A DNA stretch of 64,000 bases from an uncultured Hyphomicrobium sp. GTDB taxonomy: Bacteria > Pseudomonadota > Alphaproteobacteria > Rhizobiales > Hyphomicrobiaceae. The stretch is from NCBI GenBank assembly GCA_934555825.1, contig CAKTFJ010000004.1:124001-188000 (forward strand). Reading direction: 5' to 3'. The notes under the pieces are model-generated. The model saw nothing but the letters and a program-made list of their open reading frames with translations, was not told the origin of the DNA and ran no database searches. The position numbers and the translations under genes were made by a program. Of this stretch, positions 7,946 through 16,636 are shown piece by piece. Position 1 is the stretch's first letter, and each line of letters opens with the position of its first letter.

Positions 7946-8753
7946 CGGCGGGCGCTTCCTCTTTGGCCTCCTGCGCCGTCGGCACGGACGCGTCGATGCG
8001 GGCTTGGATCTCCTTGATCAACTCGCGGACACGCTCGGCATTGCGGCCCATGTCTCCGGTGGCGAAGCGCTGGGCGGAGCGAATATCTACGCGGGCCATT
8101 TCCGCGTTGCCCGAAACGCGGATCGCGATGTCATCGTAAAGGCCCATGATCAACGAGCGATCCACCGCCTCGATCATTCCAGGCGTGCCGGCTTCGAGAT
8201 TGGGAGGCTCCTCGTGCTCGGGCGTCATCTTGAGACGCTTCACGGCATCGACGGCGGCTGCGTAGACGTCCTCGCTCGAACGGTCGATGCGGATCGGGCG
8301 AATGTCCGAATAGGCGCGCTGCTGCTCGTCTTCGAAACGGGCGCGGTCGTAAACGGGGGAATTGCTGCCGGGGCCGCGCAGGCGCAGCACCGCGGAGAAC
8401 CTCGGCGGGTTGCCGAAGTCGGTAGTGATGTCGCTCACGAGCGGATGCTCGCGCACCCAAGCTATGCCGACGAGCGGAATGGCGATCAACGCGAGGCTCA
8501 ACGTCACGGCGAAGAGCACACGCGCGGTGCCGGGGCGGCCCGTATGCCAGATGATTAAGGCTGCCACGATCGCCGCGAGGATCGAGAGGACTGCGATCCC
8601 CAGCGCCACCATGACGAGGTTGAAGGCGACGGGTGTGGCCATGCCGACGACACGGTGGAGAAACGCCGCCGCAACGAGAAGCCCGAAGGCGAACAGCGCG
8701 GCCCGGGTCGCCCAACGGCTTGCAGCCGGCTCTCTTTCGAGTTCAGCGACCAT
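7896..8753 (-). CDS. DUF1499 domain-containing membrane protein
   Basis: A 285-residue protein with three hydrophobic segments in the first 110 residues ('ALFAFGLLVAAAFL', 'LVMVALGIAVLSILAAIVAA', 'VLFAVTLSLALIAIPLVGIAW') and a soluble C-terminal DUF1499 domain recognisable by 'NPPRFSAVL', 'DIRPI' and 'YDDIAIRVSG'. The domain should face the periplasm or be membrane-associated; its function is not known. The ATG at 8753 starts just ahead of the first membrane helix. The highly basic C-terminal tail is encoded in the 50 bp that overlap the convergent MBL gene, and may be an addition caused by loss of an earlier stop codon. Confidence 0.82.
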   Translation of the reverse strand: MVAELEREPAASRWATRAALFAFGLLVAAAFLHRVVGMATPVAFNLVMVALGIAVLSILAAIVAALIIWHTGRPGTARVLFAVTLSLALIAIPLVGIAWVREHPLVSDITTDFGNPPRFSAVLRLRGPGSNSPVYDRARFEDEQQRAYSDIRPIRIDRSSEDVYAAAVDAVKRLKMTPEHEEPPNLEAGTPGMIEAVDRSLIMGLYDDIAIRVSGNAEMARVDIRSAQRFATGDMGRNAERVRELIKEIQARIDASVPTAQEAKEEAPAAKRERGSRSASDRRRR

Positions 8754-9221
8754 GGTCGTTCGGGTTGCCTTGCTGTTGGGAGACTCGGATGAGGATACCC
8801 TCGGAATCGGACGAATTGTAGGGCCGCGTCGCCCGACCCTGTCGACGGTCCGCCGCTCGGCCGTTGAGCGATGCAGCTCACGGTTAGCGGACGGAGGCCT
8901 TTCCGTGCGGAAACGCCGTATTGTCAGCGCCTGCACACCGCCGCCCCGCGCTGTTACATTTGCACCGGCTCGTCACAAACGGCGGCGCATCGGTCGTCCA
9001 AATTGCGTGCTATCTTGCGTCCTCAGTCGACAGAAGCGAGCATTTTAAGGCACGCACACGAGTTGCATTTGCCAGCAGCGGTGCGAGCCGGCGATCTCGC
9101 GGCGCGATGTCCTGAAAATAGATTGTTTTCCAATCTCTTCCCTCGTCGCCGAACTGTCACGCGCGCTGGCTACACTCCTCGTCGTCATTTCCCTGCGCTT
9201 TTTTAGCGAGCAAACTCTCCC
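8754..9221. other. 467-bp intergenic region
   Basis: This divergent gap separates the DUF1499 and CHAD genes. I find no convincing reading frame: the longest ones lack start signals and resemble nothing. It is locally AT-richer than the genes (around 9025-9060 and 9115-9140) and must hold the two promoters. A CTGTCAC at 9154-9160 resembles half a Pho box, but the second half is not in register. Confidence 0.4.
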
Positions 9222-10205
9222 ATGGCCTTCCGTTTCAGGCTCCACGAGCCGATCACAAAGGGATTCCGCCGGATCGGCGCAGAACAGATCGAGCGCGCGC
9301 TCGGCCAGCTCTCGGCCGGGGTCGATGCCGTCCGCGAGGTGCACGAAGCGCGCAAGTGCCTGAAGCGCCTTCGCGCGCTGCTGAGGCTCGGGCGCGAGGC
9401 GCTGGGGGAAGAGGTTTTCCAGGCGGAGAACGCACGCTTTCGAACGATTGCAGGCCGGCTCTCGTCGGTGCGCGACGATCACGTTGTGATCGAGACGCTG
9501 GTGCAGCTCGAAGCGACGACTGCGGATGACGAGGCGCGCGCTGCACTCCGCCGTGCGAGAGCAGCCTGTCTCGAAGCGCAAGCGTCGGAGGACGCTGCGG
9601 CACATGCCGTCGATCCGGCCACCCTCTCGGAAGTGCGTACCGAGCTTGCCGCCGCACTCGAGAGCTTCCGCAATCTCAAGCTCAGCCCCAAAAACACGTC
9701 CGCGCTGGTGGCCGGGCTCGTGCGCGTTTACAGGCGCGGGCAGAAAAGCCTGGCCGCGGCCTACTCAAGCGGCGACGACGAGGACTTCCACACGCTGCGC
9801 AAGGCTGTGCAGGCCCATTGGCGGCATATGGCGCTTCTCACACGGGTTTGGGCCGACATGTTCGAGGCGCGCGTAGCGGCGGCGCGAGAGCTTTCTCAAA
9901 TTCTTGGGGACGACCACGATCTCGCGCTCCTCAAGGCGCGGGTGGCCGCGCTCGACGCCGGGGCGCTCTCCGAGGGCGAGGCCGAAGTGGTGCTCTCCCT
10001 GATCGCGAACCGCCAAGAGATGCTGAGGCGCCTTGCGGAGCCTCGCGCGGAGATGCTGTTCGCTGCTTCTGCCAAAGCACACGGCCGCTGGGTCACCGCC
10101 CTCTGGGACGCCGCGGTGGCCAAGGCCACGGTGGATGCCGAGGCGGAAAAGAGCGGGCACTCGCCATCCACATCCTCGAAAAAGCAGGCGTTTTCCCGCT
10201 CCTAG
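9222..10205 (+). CDS. CHAD domain-containing protein
   Basis: A 327-residue protein consisting of a CHAD domain (conserved histidine alpha-helical domain), a helical bundle with basic pockets that binds inorganic polyphosphate. The motifs 'VHEARKCLKRLRALLRL' near residue 40 and 'FHTLRKAVQAHWRHM' near residue 190 give the paired His/Arg/Lys helices, and 'ILGDDHDLALL' near residue 225 is also typical. There is no fused CYTH triphosphatase domain, which many CHAD proteins have. CHAD proteins are associated with polyphosphate granules. The last 20 residues are Ser/Lys-rich and probably disordered. It stands alone, ahead of the first copy of the 104-bp repeat. Confidence 0.9.
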   Translation: MAFRFRLHEPITKGFRRIGAEQIERALGQLSAGVDAVREVHEARKCLKRLRALLRLGREALGEEVFQAENARFRTIAGRLSSVRDDHVVIETLVQLEATTADDEARAALRRARAACLEAQASEDAAAHAVDPATLSEVRTELAAALESFRNLKLSPKNTSALVAGLVRVYRRGQKSLAAAYSSGDDEDFHTLRKAVQAHWRHMALLTRVWADMFEARVAAARELSQILGDDHDLALLKARVAALDAGALSEGEAEVVLSLIANRQEMLRRLAEPRAEMLFAASAKAHGRWVTALWDAAVAKATVDAEAEKSGHSPSTSSKKQAFSRS

Positions 10206-10265
10206 CCCCTCCTTCGGGGTCTGTTGGGCTTGCCTCCACCGCTCGAAACGCGCATCTGACCTCTC

Positions 10266-10369
10266 TAGAGCGTGATCATTGCAAATCGAACCGGGATCAC
10301 GCTCTAGGTCTTTGGTGAGACCGATGATTCACGTTTCAGGCTGATAGGGCCTGAAACGATCATGGTCTA
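10266..10369 (+). repeat. 104-bp two-hairpin interspersed repeat, copy 1
   Basis: Copy 1 of an element found again at 16121-16224 with the same length and orientation and 11 differences (about 89% identity). Arm TAGAGCGTGATC (10266-10277) pairs with GATCACGCTCTA (10295-10306), forming hairpin 1. Hairpin 2 spans about 10317-10369 with core TTTCAGGC/GCCTGAAA and closing AGACC/GGTCT. It ends four bases before the first possible hemH start codon. Confidence 0.85.
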
Positions 10370-10387
10370 GATGTGCGTAGAACGTCC

Positions 10388-11479
10388 ATGCGGAAGACGG
10401 ACGCGGGAGCAAACCTCAAGATGTTGACGAAACCTGACAACGGCTTCGAGCCGGATCGCAGCCACTGGCCGAAGGATCATCCCGACGTCCGGCACGGTCG
10501 GGTGGGCGTGCTTCTCTTGAACCTCGGTACGCCGGACGGCACCGATTATTGGGCCATGCGCCGCTATCTCAAGGAGTTCCTCTCCGACCGTCGCGTGATC
10601 GAGGAGCCGCGCTGGAAATGGTGGCCGATCCTCAACTTGATCATCCTCACTGTCCGCCCCGGACGGAAAGGCAAAGACTACGCCACGATCTGGAACAACG
10701 AGAAGGACGAAGGCCCGCTTAAGACCATCACGCGGTCGCAAGCCGAAAAGCTCGCGAAGCGCCTTTCGGATGCGCCGCATGTCATCGTCGATTGGGCGAT
10801 GCGTTACGCCAACCCCTCGACGGAAAGCCGGCTCGAAGCGCTGTTCGCTGCGGGCTGCGAGCGCATCCTGCTGGTGCCGCTCTATCCCCAATATGCCGCG
10901 GCAACGTCCGCGACCGCCTGCGACCAAGCTTTTCGCGCGCTCATGAACATGCGGTGGCAGCCTGCGGTTCGCGTCGCGCCCGCCTATCACGACGATCCGA
11001 CTTACATCGACCGCCTTGCCCGTTCGATGAAGGCGAGCCTCGCCAGACTCGACTTCGAGCCGGAGCGTATCGTGGCGACATTCCACGGGATGCCGGTCAA
11101 ATATTTCGAGGCTGGCGACCCCTACCATTGCCATTGCCAGAAGACGTCGCGGCTTCTGCGCGAGGCGCTGGGCTGGCCCGAGGATCGCTGGCTCACGACC
11201 TTCCAATCCCGGTTCGGCAACGACCCGTGGCTCGAACCTTATACCGACAAGACGGTGGAGCGTCTGGCCGCGGAAGGCATCAAGCGGCTCGCGCTCGTGG
11301 CGCCCGGGTTCTCGGCCGACTGCCTGGAGACGCTCGAAGAGCTCGACGGCGAAAACCGCCACATCTTCGAGGGCGGCGGGGGCGAGAAGTTCGCGTACCT
11401 GCCGGCCCTCAACGACAGCGAGGACGGTGTCGACGTGATCGAGGCCATCGTGCGCCGCGAGATTTCGGGCTGGGTCTGA
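10388..11479 (+). CDS. hemH: ferrochelatase
   Basis: A 363-residue ferrochelatase, which inserts Fe2+ into protoporphyrin IX as the last step of haem synthesis, at the inner face of the membrane. Signature stretches are 'VGVLLLNLGTPDG' near the N-terminus, 'LLVPLYPQYAAAT', the catalytic His in 'TFHGMPVKYF' (H233) and 'FQSRFGNDPWLEPYT' carrying the second active-site acid. Length fits the family. The start is uncertain: GTG at 10373 and ATG at 10388 have no clear ribosome-binding site, while ATG at 10421 has GGAG 11 bases upstream and still leaves about 27 residues before the first conserved strand. The gene follows repeat copy 1 directly, so its promoter or leader must involve that element. 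Confidence 0.95.
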   Translation: MRKTDAGANLKMLTKPDNGFEPDRSHWPKDHPDVRHGRVGVLLLNLGTPDGTDYWAMRRYLKEFLSDRRVIEEPRWKWWPILNLIILTVRPGRKGKDYATIWNNEKDEGPLKTITRSQAEKLAKRLSDAPHVIVDWAMRYANPSTESRLEALFAAGCERILLVPLYPQYAAATSATACDQAFRALMNMRWQPAVRVAPAYHDDPTYIDRLARSMKASLARLDFEPERIVATFHGMPVKYFEAGDPYHCHCQKTSRLLREALGWPEDRWLTTFQSRFGNDPWLEPYTDKTVERLAAEGIKRLALVAPGFSADCLETLEELDGENRHIFEGGGGEKFAYLPALNDSEDGVDVIEAIVRREISGWV

Positions 11480-11614
11480 GGTCTGCCACAAAGATAACCG
11501 ACAGAGTAAGGATCATACAACGTCGGCGCTGACGGCGGCCCGGAACGGGCTTATGCTGCGGCGCTTTCGTCTATGGCAAAGCGTGTTCATCCGCCTTCGG
11601 GGAGAGGGTCCCAC

Positions 11615-12616
11615 ATGTTCAACGGCTTCGAGGTTTTCGGCATCCTTTTGATCGTTCTCGCCGCGGCGGTGCTGTGGTCGACGGTCAAGATCATCCCTCA
11701 AGGGTACAACTACACCGTCGAAAGCTTCGGCCGCTATACGCGGACGCTGTCGCCGGGGCTGCATTTCCTCGTTCCCGTCGTCGAGCGCATCGGCCATCAC
11801 GTGAACGTCAAGGAGCAGGTGCTCGAAATCCCGAGCCAGGACGTGATCACGCGCGACAATGCGATGGTCCGTGTCGACGGCGTTGCATTCTTCCAAGTGC
11901 TGAATGCCGCCAGATCCGCCTACGAGGTCGATCACCTCGAGAACGCGATCGTCAACCTCACCATGACGAACATCCGCACCGTGATGGGCTCGATGGATCT
12001 CGACGAACTCCTCTCGAACCGCGACATCATCAACGCGAAGCTGCTCGACGTGGTGGATCAGGCTACCGAGAGCTGGGGCGTGAAGGTGACGCGCATCGAG
12101 ATCAAGGACATTGCGCCGCCGCGCGATCTCATCGACGCGATGGCGCGGCAGATGAAGGCCGAGCGCGAAAAGCGCGCGCAGATCCTCGAAAGCGAAGGCT
12201 TGCGGGCCGCCGCAATCCTCAAGGCGGAAGGCGAGAAGCAGGCCGTCGTGCTGGAAGCCGAGGGCCGGCGCGAAGCGGCATTCAAGGATGCGGAGGCACG
12301 CGAGCGCGAAGCGGAAGCAGAAGCCAAGGCCACGCAGATGGTGTCGGACGCCATCGCATCTGGCAGCGTGCAGGCGATCAACTACTTCGTTGCCAACAAC
12401 TATGTGAAGGCTCTCGAAGAGCTTGCGAAGGCGCCGAACCAGAAAGTGGTGCTGATGCCGCTCGAAGCGTCCTCCGTGATCGGCTCGCTCGCAGGCCTCA
12501 CCGAGATCACCCGCGAGGCCTTCAGCGCTGGCGGTGGAAACGGCGGCGGATCGGCTGCGCCGAGGCCGGGCACAAAGCCGGGCGGCGGGCGCTCGTCGGG
12601 TGTGCCGCAGGTTTAA
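11615..12616 (+). CDS. SPFH domain protein (stomatin/QmcA-like)
   Basis: A 333-residue member of the stomatin/prohibitin/flotillin (SPFH) superfamily. One N-terminal membrane anchor (residues 3-25) is followed by the SPFH domain ('IIPQGYNYTVESFGRYTRTL' is its opening, 'DIAPPRDLIDAMARQMKAER' its end) and a long Ala/Glu-rich coiled coil (about 190-260), then a Gly/Pro-rich tail. Such proteins form large ring-like assemblies on the membrane and act as scaffolds for quality control proteases such as FtsH. QmcA-type genes usually sit beside an NfeD-family gene; none is here, so the partner is elsewhere or absent. ATG at 11615 has GGAGAG upstream. It converges on the aas-like gene across a 26-bp gap filled by a hairpin. 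Confidence 0.92.
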   Translation: MFNGFEVFGILLIVLAAAVLWSTVKIIPQGYNYTVESFGRYTRTLSPGLHFLVPVVERIGHHVNVKEQVLEIPSQDVITRDNAMVRVDGVAFFQVLNAARSAYEVDHLENAIVNLTMTNIRTVMGSMDLDELLSNRDIINAKLLDVVDQATESWGVKVTRIEIKDIAPPRDLIDAMARQMKAEREKRAQILESEGLRAAAILKAEGEKQAVVLEAEGRREAAFKDAEAREREAEAEAKATQMVSDAIASGSVQAINYFVANNYVKALEELAKAPNQKVVLMPLEASSVIGSLAGLTEITREAFSAGGGNGGGSAAPRPGTKPGGGRSSGVPQV

Positions 12617-12620
12617 GTAG

Positions 12621-12639
12621 TCGCTGTCATTGACAGCGA
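12621..12639. terminator. hairpin filling the gap between two convergent genes
   Basis: TCGCTGTCA (12621-12629) and TGACAGCGA (12631-12639) form a perfect inverted repeat with one central base (effective loop 3-5). It occupies almost the whole 26-bp gap between the convergent SPFH and Aas-like genes, so it probably ends transcripts from both sides, although neither strand has a T-run. Confidence 0.45.
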
Positions 12640-12642
12640 AGC

Positions 12643-15600
12643 TTAGACCGCAGCGTTCAGCACCTCGGGCTTGCGAGGCCCCGCCATCTTCTCCTTCGCG
12701 AGGGCAAGGGCTGCAACGTAGTCCGGCTTGCCGCTGCCGAGGAGCGGCACGCTCGACACGGCGAGCACATCTGCCGGCACCATCAGCTCGTTAGCGCCCT
12801 TGCCGCGGGCGAAACGGCCGAACGCGTCGCGCGTGGCCGCGCTCTCGGTCGTCATCAGCACGAGGCGCTCGCCCTTGCGCGCGTCGGGCAGCGCGACGAC
12901 GACACTCGTTGCCGCCGGCCATAGCTCAGCAGCCAGCGCCTCCACGGACGCAAGCGAAACCATCTCGCCGGCGATCTTGGCAAAACGCTTGGCGCGGCCC
13001 TTGATGGTGAGGAAGCCCTGCGCGTCGATGGCGACAATGTCGCCGGTGTCGTGCCAGCCGTCCTCGGGCGGCTCGAGAACACCGGGGTTCTCGGCGCGCA
13101 TGTAGCCCAGCATCACGTTGGGGCCGCGCACATAGAGGCGGCCACCCTCCTCGATACCGGGCACAGGTTCGAGACGCGCCTCCATCAATGGCGACAAGCG
13201 CCCGACGGAGCCCGACTTGTTTGCGAGTGGCGTGTTGATGGCAAGCACGGGCGCCGTCTCCGTCACGCCGTAGCCTTCCAGGATACGGACCCCGAACTTC
13301 TCCATGTAGATCTGGCGCGTACGCTCCTTCACGGCTTCGGCGCCGGCGAGGATCAGGCGGACGCGCGCGAAGTCATACGGGTGCGCGGTGCGGGCGTAAC
13401 CGTTGAGGAACGTGTCGGTGCCGAACAGGATGGTCGCGTTCGAGCCGTAGACCAGCTCCGGCACAATGCGGTAGTGCAGCGGCGTGGGGTAAAGATAGAC
13501 GGGCACGCCCGCGACCAGCGGCATCACGAGGCCCGCTGTGAGCCCGAACGAGTGGAACACCGGCAGCACGTTGAAGACCTTGTCCTCGCCGTTCACGGCG
13601 ACGCGCGTGAGGGACTGCATCGCGTTGGCGAGCATGTTCCGGTGCGAGAGCACGACGCCTTTCGGCAAACCTTCCGAGCCGGACGTGAAAAGGATGGCGG
13701 CGGGATCGTTCGCGTCGCGCCGCACCTGTGGGGTCTTGCCGCGCAGGATGCCGCGCAGTTTATCTCCAAACCCAATCGAAGCGCGCACATCTTCCAGATA
13801 GACGATGCGCCGGCCTTCTTCCTTGAGCCGTTCGATCACGGTCTCAAGGTGCGCTTTCTCGATGAACACGCGGCTCGTGAGAACGACGTCGGCTTTGACC
13901 GCCGCGCAGGCGGCCGCGACGTTCTGCGGGCCTGCTGTGAAGTTCAACATCGCGGGCACGCGGCCGATGGTCTGAAGCGCGAAGAAGGTGACGGCGACGC
14001 CGGCCGAGTTCGGCAGCATGACGCCGACGGAAGCACCGACGGGTGCGAGGCTCGCGAGCTTCGCGCCTAGCACCTGCGCGCCGAGGATGAGCTTGCCGTA
14101 GGAGAGTTTCGTGCCGAGCGGGTCTTCGATGGCGGGCTTGCCCGTATCGCGCGTCGCTTTCGCCTCGACGAGTGCGGAGAAGAGCGTCTGATCGAGGTTC
14201 GCGGTCTTTACCGCCGCATCGACCATCAGATCCTGAAGCGCCATGCCGGCCGCCTGCCGGCGCGCCTTGCCTTTGAGGCCCTCCGGCACGGGCAGCTTCA
14301 CGGGCGGCAGGATCGTGACGGTGGTCTTGGGAAACATCGTCTTGCGCGCCTGGAAGCGGTTCAAATAGCCGAAGTGGCTGCGCTCGGGTCCGTCGATGCG
14401 CACCGGCACGATCACGGCATCGGCCTTGTCGGCAATCATCGCGGTGCCGTCATAGACTTTCATCAGACCGCCCGTCACCGTGAGGCGGCCTTCGGGGAAG
14501 ATCACGATGGTCTCGCCGTTCTTGACAGCCTGGATCAGGTGGCGCGTGCCGAGCGGGCGGGCGGGATCGATGGCGTGCGTCCTGACGAACTTGAGCAGCG
14601 GCCTGAGCCAGCCCTTCTCCGACCAACCCGTGTCGATGGCGAAGGCGGCGTGCGAAGGCAGGATCGCGTGCATCAGCGGCGCGTCGAGCAGGCTCACGTG
14701 GTTGGGCGCGATGATGGCCCGCGTGCCTTCGGGTGGCAGGTTCTCGTAGCCCTTCACCTCAAGGCCCATGAAGGTCTTGAACAGGAAGGCACCGACATCC
14801 TGTGCGCCCTCCTTGCCCCATGCTCTCAGAATGAAGGCCATGGCGAGGAAGTTCGCGACGCCCAGCACAGTGAGCAGCAGGACGAGGCCCGCGCCGTTCC
14901 ACTGCGCGACAGCGGCTCCAAGGCTTCCAGCCGTCATGAAGGCGGCCGCGATCACGTTACACGCCGCGATCACGCGCGCCTTTTGAGCCTGAGGGGCCCA
15001 AAGCTGAACGGCGGCGAAGGACGGCACGATGAAGAGACCGCCAGCCACGGCAAGCCCGAAAAGATCGACAAGGACACGCCAGCCGCTCACCGTCTTGAGC
15101 AGCGCCGCGACGGTCAGGACTTCGGCCCCGGGCGCGATGCCGGACGTGGTGAGCGCAAGGTCGAGCAGGAACAGGCCCATGAGCAATGCGCCGATGGGCA
15201 CAAGCGCAAGGTTCGGGCGCGTCTTGCTTGCGCGCGCCGCAAGCGCCGACCCCACCGCGATGCCGACCGTGAAAACGACGAGCGCCAGGATGACGACGTT
15301 CTCGTTGCCGCCCATCGTATCCTTCAACAGCACCGGCAGGAGCGCCAGCGCCACCATGCCGACGAGCCAGAACCAGGAGACGATGAGCGCGCCGACCCAG
15401 AGACGGCGCTCGGCGCGGAGCTGCCTGATGAGGGCTGCTGTGGAGGTTATGGGATTGAAGTCGACGGCGAGACCGGGGGCGGCCGCTCCCATCTTCGGGA
15501 TCAGGCTCGCCGCAAGCCAGCAGAGCACGGCAAGGCCCACCACGAGCCCCGCAAGCAGCCATACGCCGCCCGCATTGCTGGCAGCGAGGCCGCCGCCGAT

Positions 15601-16068
15601 GGTGCCGATCAGGATGGCGGTGAAGGTCGCGCTTTCGACAAATGCGTTGCCGGCCGGCAGCTCGCGCGGCTGCAGCAACGCGGGAAGAATGCCGTACTTG
15701 ATGGGCCCGAACAGCGCCGCGATCACGCCGTAGAGGCCGAGAGCGATGAAGAGGACGAACGTCGACTGCATGAGAAATCCCACAGCCGCGACGACGGCCA
15801 CCGGGATTTCAGCACGCTTCAATTTTTCGGCCACCACCGCCTTGTCGTATCGGTCGGCCAGTTCGCCTGCGATGCCCGACAGGATGAAGAACGGCGCCAC
15901 GAGGACCGCGCCCGCGAGCGCGACCAAGGGGCCGCCCTCCTCAGAGCCGACCGTGAAAAGAATCAGGATTACCAGCGCGTTCTTGACAAAGTTGTCGTTC
16001 AAAGCCGAGAGAAATTGGCACCAGAACAACGGCGCGAATCGGCGGCTGGTGATCAGGGCTTTGACCAT
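12643..16068 (-). CDS. aas: three-domain Aas-type protein: lysophospholipid flippase, acyltransferase and acyl-ACP synthetase
   Basis: A 1141-residue fusion. Residues 1-420 are an MFS transporter with about twelve membrane helices, like the lysophospholipid flippase LplT. Residues 435-620 are a PlsC-type acyltransferase with 'NHVSLLD' (456-462) and 'FPEGR' (524-528). Residues 645-1130 are an AMP-forming acyl-ACP synthetase with the P-loop 'FTSGSEGLPKG' (794-804) and 'GWHDTGDI'. In E. coli, LplT and Aas are separate neighbouring proteins that import and re-acylate lysophosphatidylethanolamine; here all steps are in one polypeptide, an arrangement common in alphaproteobacteria. It should act at the inner membrane in phospholipid repair. 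It stands alone, convergent with the SPFH gene and upstream-adjacent to repeat copy 2. Confidence 0.95.
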   Translation of the reverse strand: MVKALITSRRFAPLFWCQFLSALNDNFVKNALVILILFTVGSEEGGPLVALAGAVLVAPFFILSGIAGELADRYDKAVVAEKLKRAEIPVAVVAAVGFLMQSTFVLFIALGLYGVIAALFGPIKYGILPALLQPRELPAGNAFVESATFTAILIGTIGGGLAASNAGGVWLLAGLVVGLAVLCWLAASLIPKMGAAAPGLAVDFNPITSTAALIRQLRAERRLWVGALIVSWFWLVGMVALALLPVLLKDTMGGNENVVILALVVFTVGIAVGSALAARASKTRPNLALVPIGALLMGLFLLDLALTTSGIAPGAEVLTVAALLKTVSGWRVLVDLFGLAVAGGLFIVPSFAAVQLWAPQAQKARVIAACNVIAAAFMTAGSLGAAVAQWNGAGLVLLLTVLGVANFLAMAFILRAWGKEGAQDVGAFLFKTFMGLEVKGYENLPPEGTRAIIAPNHVSLLDAPLMHAILPSHAAFAIDTGWSEKGWLRPLLKFVRTHAIDPARPLGTRHLIQAVKNGETIVIFPEGRLTVTGGLMKVYDGTAMIADKADAVIVPVRIDGPERSHFGYLNRFQARKTMFPKTTVTILPPVKLPVPEGLKGKARRQAAGMALQDLMVDAAVKTANLDQTLFSALVEAKATRDTGKPAIEDPLGTKLSYGKLILGAQVLGAKLASLAPVGASVGVMLPNSAGVAVTFFALQTIGRVPAMLNFTAGPQNVAAACAAVKADVVLTSRVFIEKAHLETVIERLKEEGRRIVYLEDVRASIGFGDKLRGILRGKTPQVRRDANDPAAILFTSGSEGLPKGVVLSHRNMLANAMQSLTRVAVNGEDKVFNVLPVFHSFGLTAGLVMPLVAGVPVYLYPTPLHYRIVPELVYGSNATILFGTDTFLNGYARTAHPYDFARVRLILAGAEAVKERTRQIYMEKFGVRILEGYGVTETAPVLAINTPLANKSGSVGRLSPLMEARLEPVPGIEEGGRLYVRGPNVMLGYMRAENPGVLEPPEDGWHDTGDIVAIDAQGFLTIKGRAKRFAKIAGEMVSLASVEALAAELWPAATSVVVALPDARKGERLVLMTTESAATRDAFGRFARGKGANELMVPADVLAVSSVPLLGSGKPDYVAALALAKEKMAGPRKPEVLNAAV

Positions 16069-16120
16069 CGAGAACGGATCCTGAGACGTGGCCGAGACGG
16101 CCGGTAGGGGAACTGGCGAC

Positions 16121-16224
16121 TAGAGCGTGATCGTTTTAAGTTGAACCAGGATCACGCTCTAGGTCCTTGGTGAGACCGATGATTCACGTTTCCGGCTGCT
16201 CGGGCCGGAAACGATCATGGTCTA
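16121..16224 (+). repeat. 104-bp two-hairpin interspersed repeat, copy 2
   Basis: Second copy of the element at 10266-10369, same length and orientation. TAGAGCGTGATC pairs with GATCACGCTCTA in hairpin 1. In hairpin 2 the core is TTTCCGGC/GCCGGAAA where copy 1 has TTTCAGGC/GCCTGAAA: both sides of one base pair have changed together (A:T to C:G), which argues that the fold is maintained. It lies 147 bp upstream of thiS. Confidence 0.85.
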
Positions 16225-16370
16225 AGCCTTAAGTATGGGCTCCATCATGGTCAAACGACGGCCCATTGTGGCGGATGCGTTCCGCCGGGTGGGCGCTCAA
16301 TTGACAGGTTTGCCGGCCCGGCGGCAAGGTGCCTTCTGGCACTTGCAGGGGATAGTCCCTACGTGAGCCT
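16225..16370 (+). other. structured leader region upstream of thiS
   Basis: With repeat copy 2 this makes a 302-bp stretch without a gene. It contains a two-step hairpin at 16261-16294 (GCCCA/TGGGC outside, GGCGGA/TCCGCC inside), a TTGCCG/CGGCAA hairpin near 16310-16327 and a GTGCC/GGCAC hairpin near 16329-16342. I looked for a TPP riboswitch and do not find the CTGAGA or the ACCTGA...GCGTAGGGA core, so thiamine control of this operon, if any, is by another route. Confidence 0.35.
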
Positions 16371-16625
16371 ATGAACAATCCCGGATTTCCGATGGCCGAT
16401 ACCCAGTCCAGCGCAACAGAACGCCTCCGCGAGATTACGGTCAACGGCCGCACGACACGGAGCGCGGCAATGACACTCGCTGATCTCGTTGCCGAGCACG
16501 GCTTCGCCGACGGTCGGGTGGCGACCGCGGTTAACGGCGATTTCGTTGCCGAACGCGCACGCGCTGCCGCACGCCTCCGCGACGGAGACAACGTGGAGAT
16601 CCTGTCCGTCCGTCAAGGCGGCTAG
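16371..16625 (+). CDS. thiS: sulfur carrier protein ThiS
   Basis: An 84-residue (77 if started at the ATG at 16392) beta-grasp sulfur carrier. The decisive feature is the C-terminal Gly-Gly ('SVRQGG'), which is adenylated by ThiF and converted to a thiocarboxylate that supplies sulfur to thiazole synthase; '[10 protein letters not shown]' and '[10 protein letters not shown]' are the standard ThiS strands. It works in the cytoplasm directly with ThiG, encoded 11 bp downstream. The first eight residues are poorly conserved and a start at 16392 is possible. No thiC, thiO or thiF is in the window. Confidence 0.93.
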   Translation: MNNPGFPMADTQSSATERLREITVNGRTTRSAAMTLADLVAEHGFADGRVATAVNGDFVAERARAAARLRDGDNVEILSVRQGG

Positions 16626-16636
16626 GCCCAAACCTT

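Noticed and set aside
9154..9180. Pho box upstream of the CHAD gene
   Set aside because: Only the first half CTGTCAC fits; the second half is out of register for a PhoB site.
12728..16107. long reading frames antisense to the Aas-like gene
   Set aside because: They mirror a well-supported 1141-residue gene, carry Arg/His/Glu-rich low-complexity sequence and have no starts with ribosome-binding sites; typical of GC-rich DNA.
16225..16370. TPP riboswitch upstream of thiS
   Set aside because: I searched for the CTGAGA and ACCTGA...GCGTAGGGA core and did not find either; the hairpins seen here do not match the riboswitch fold.
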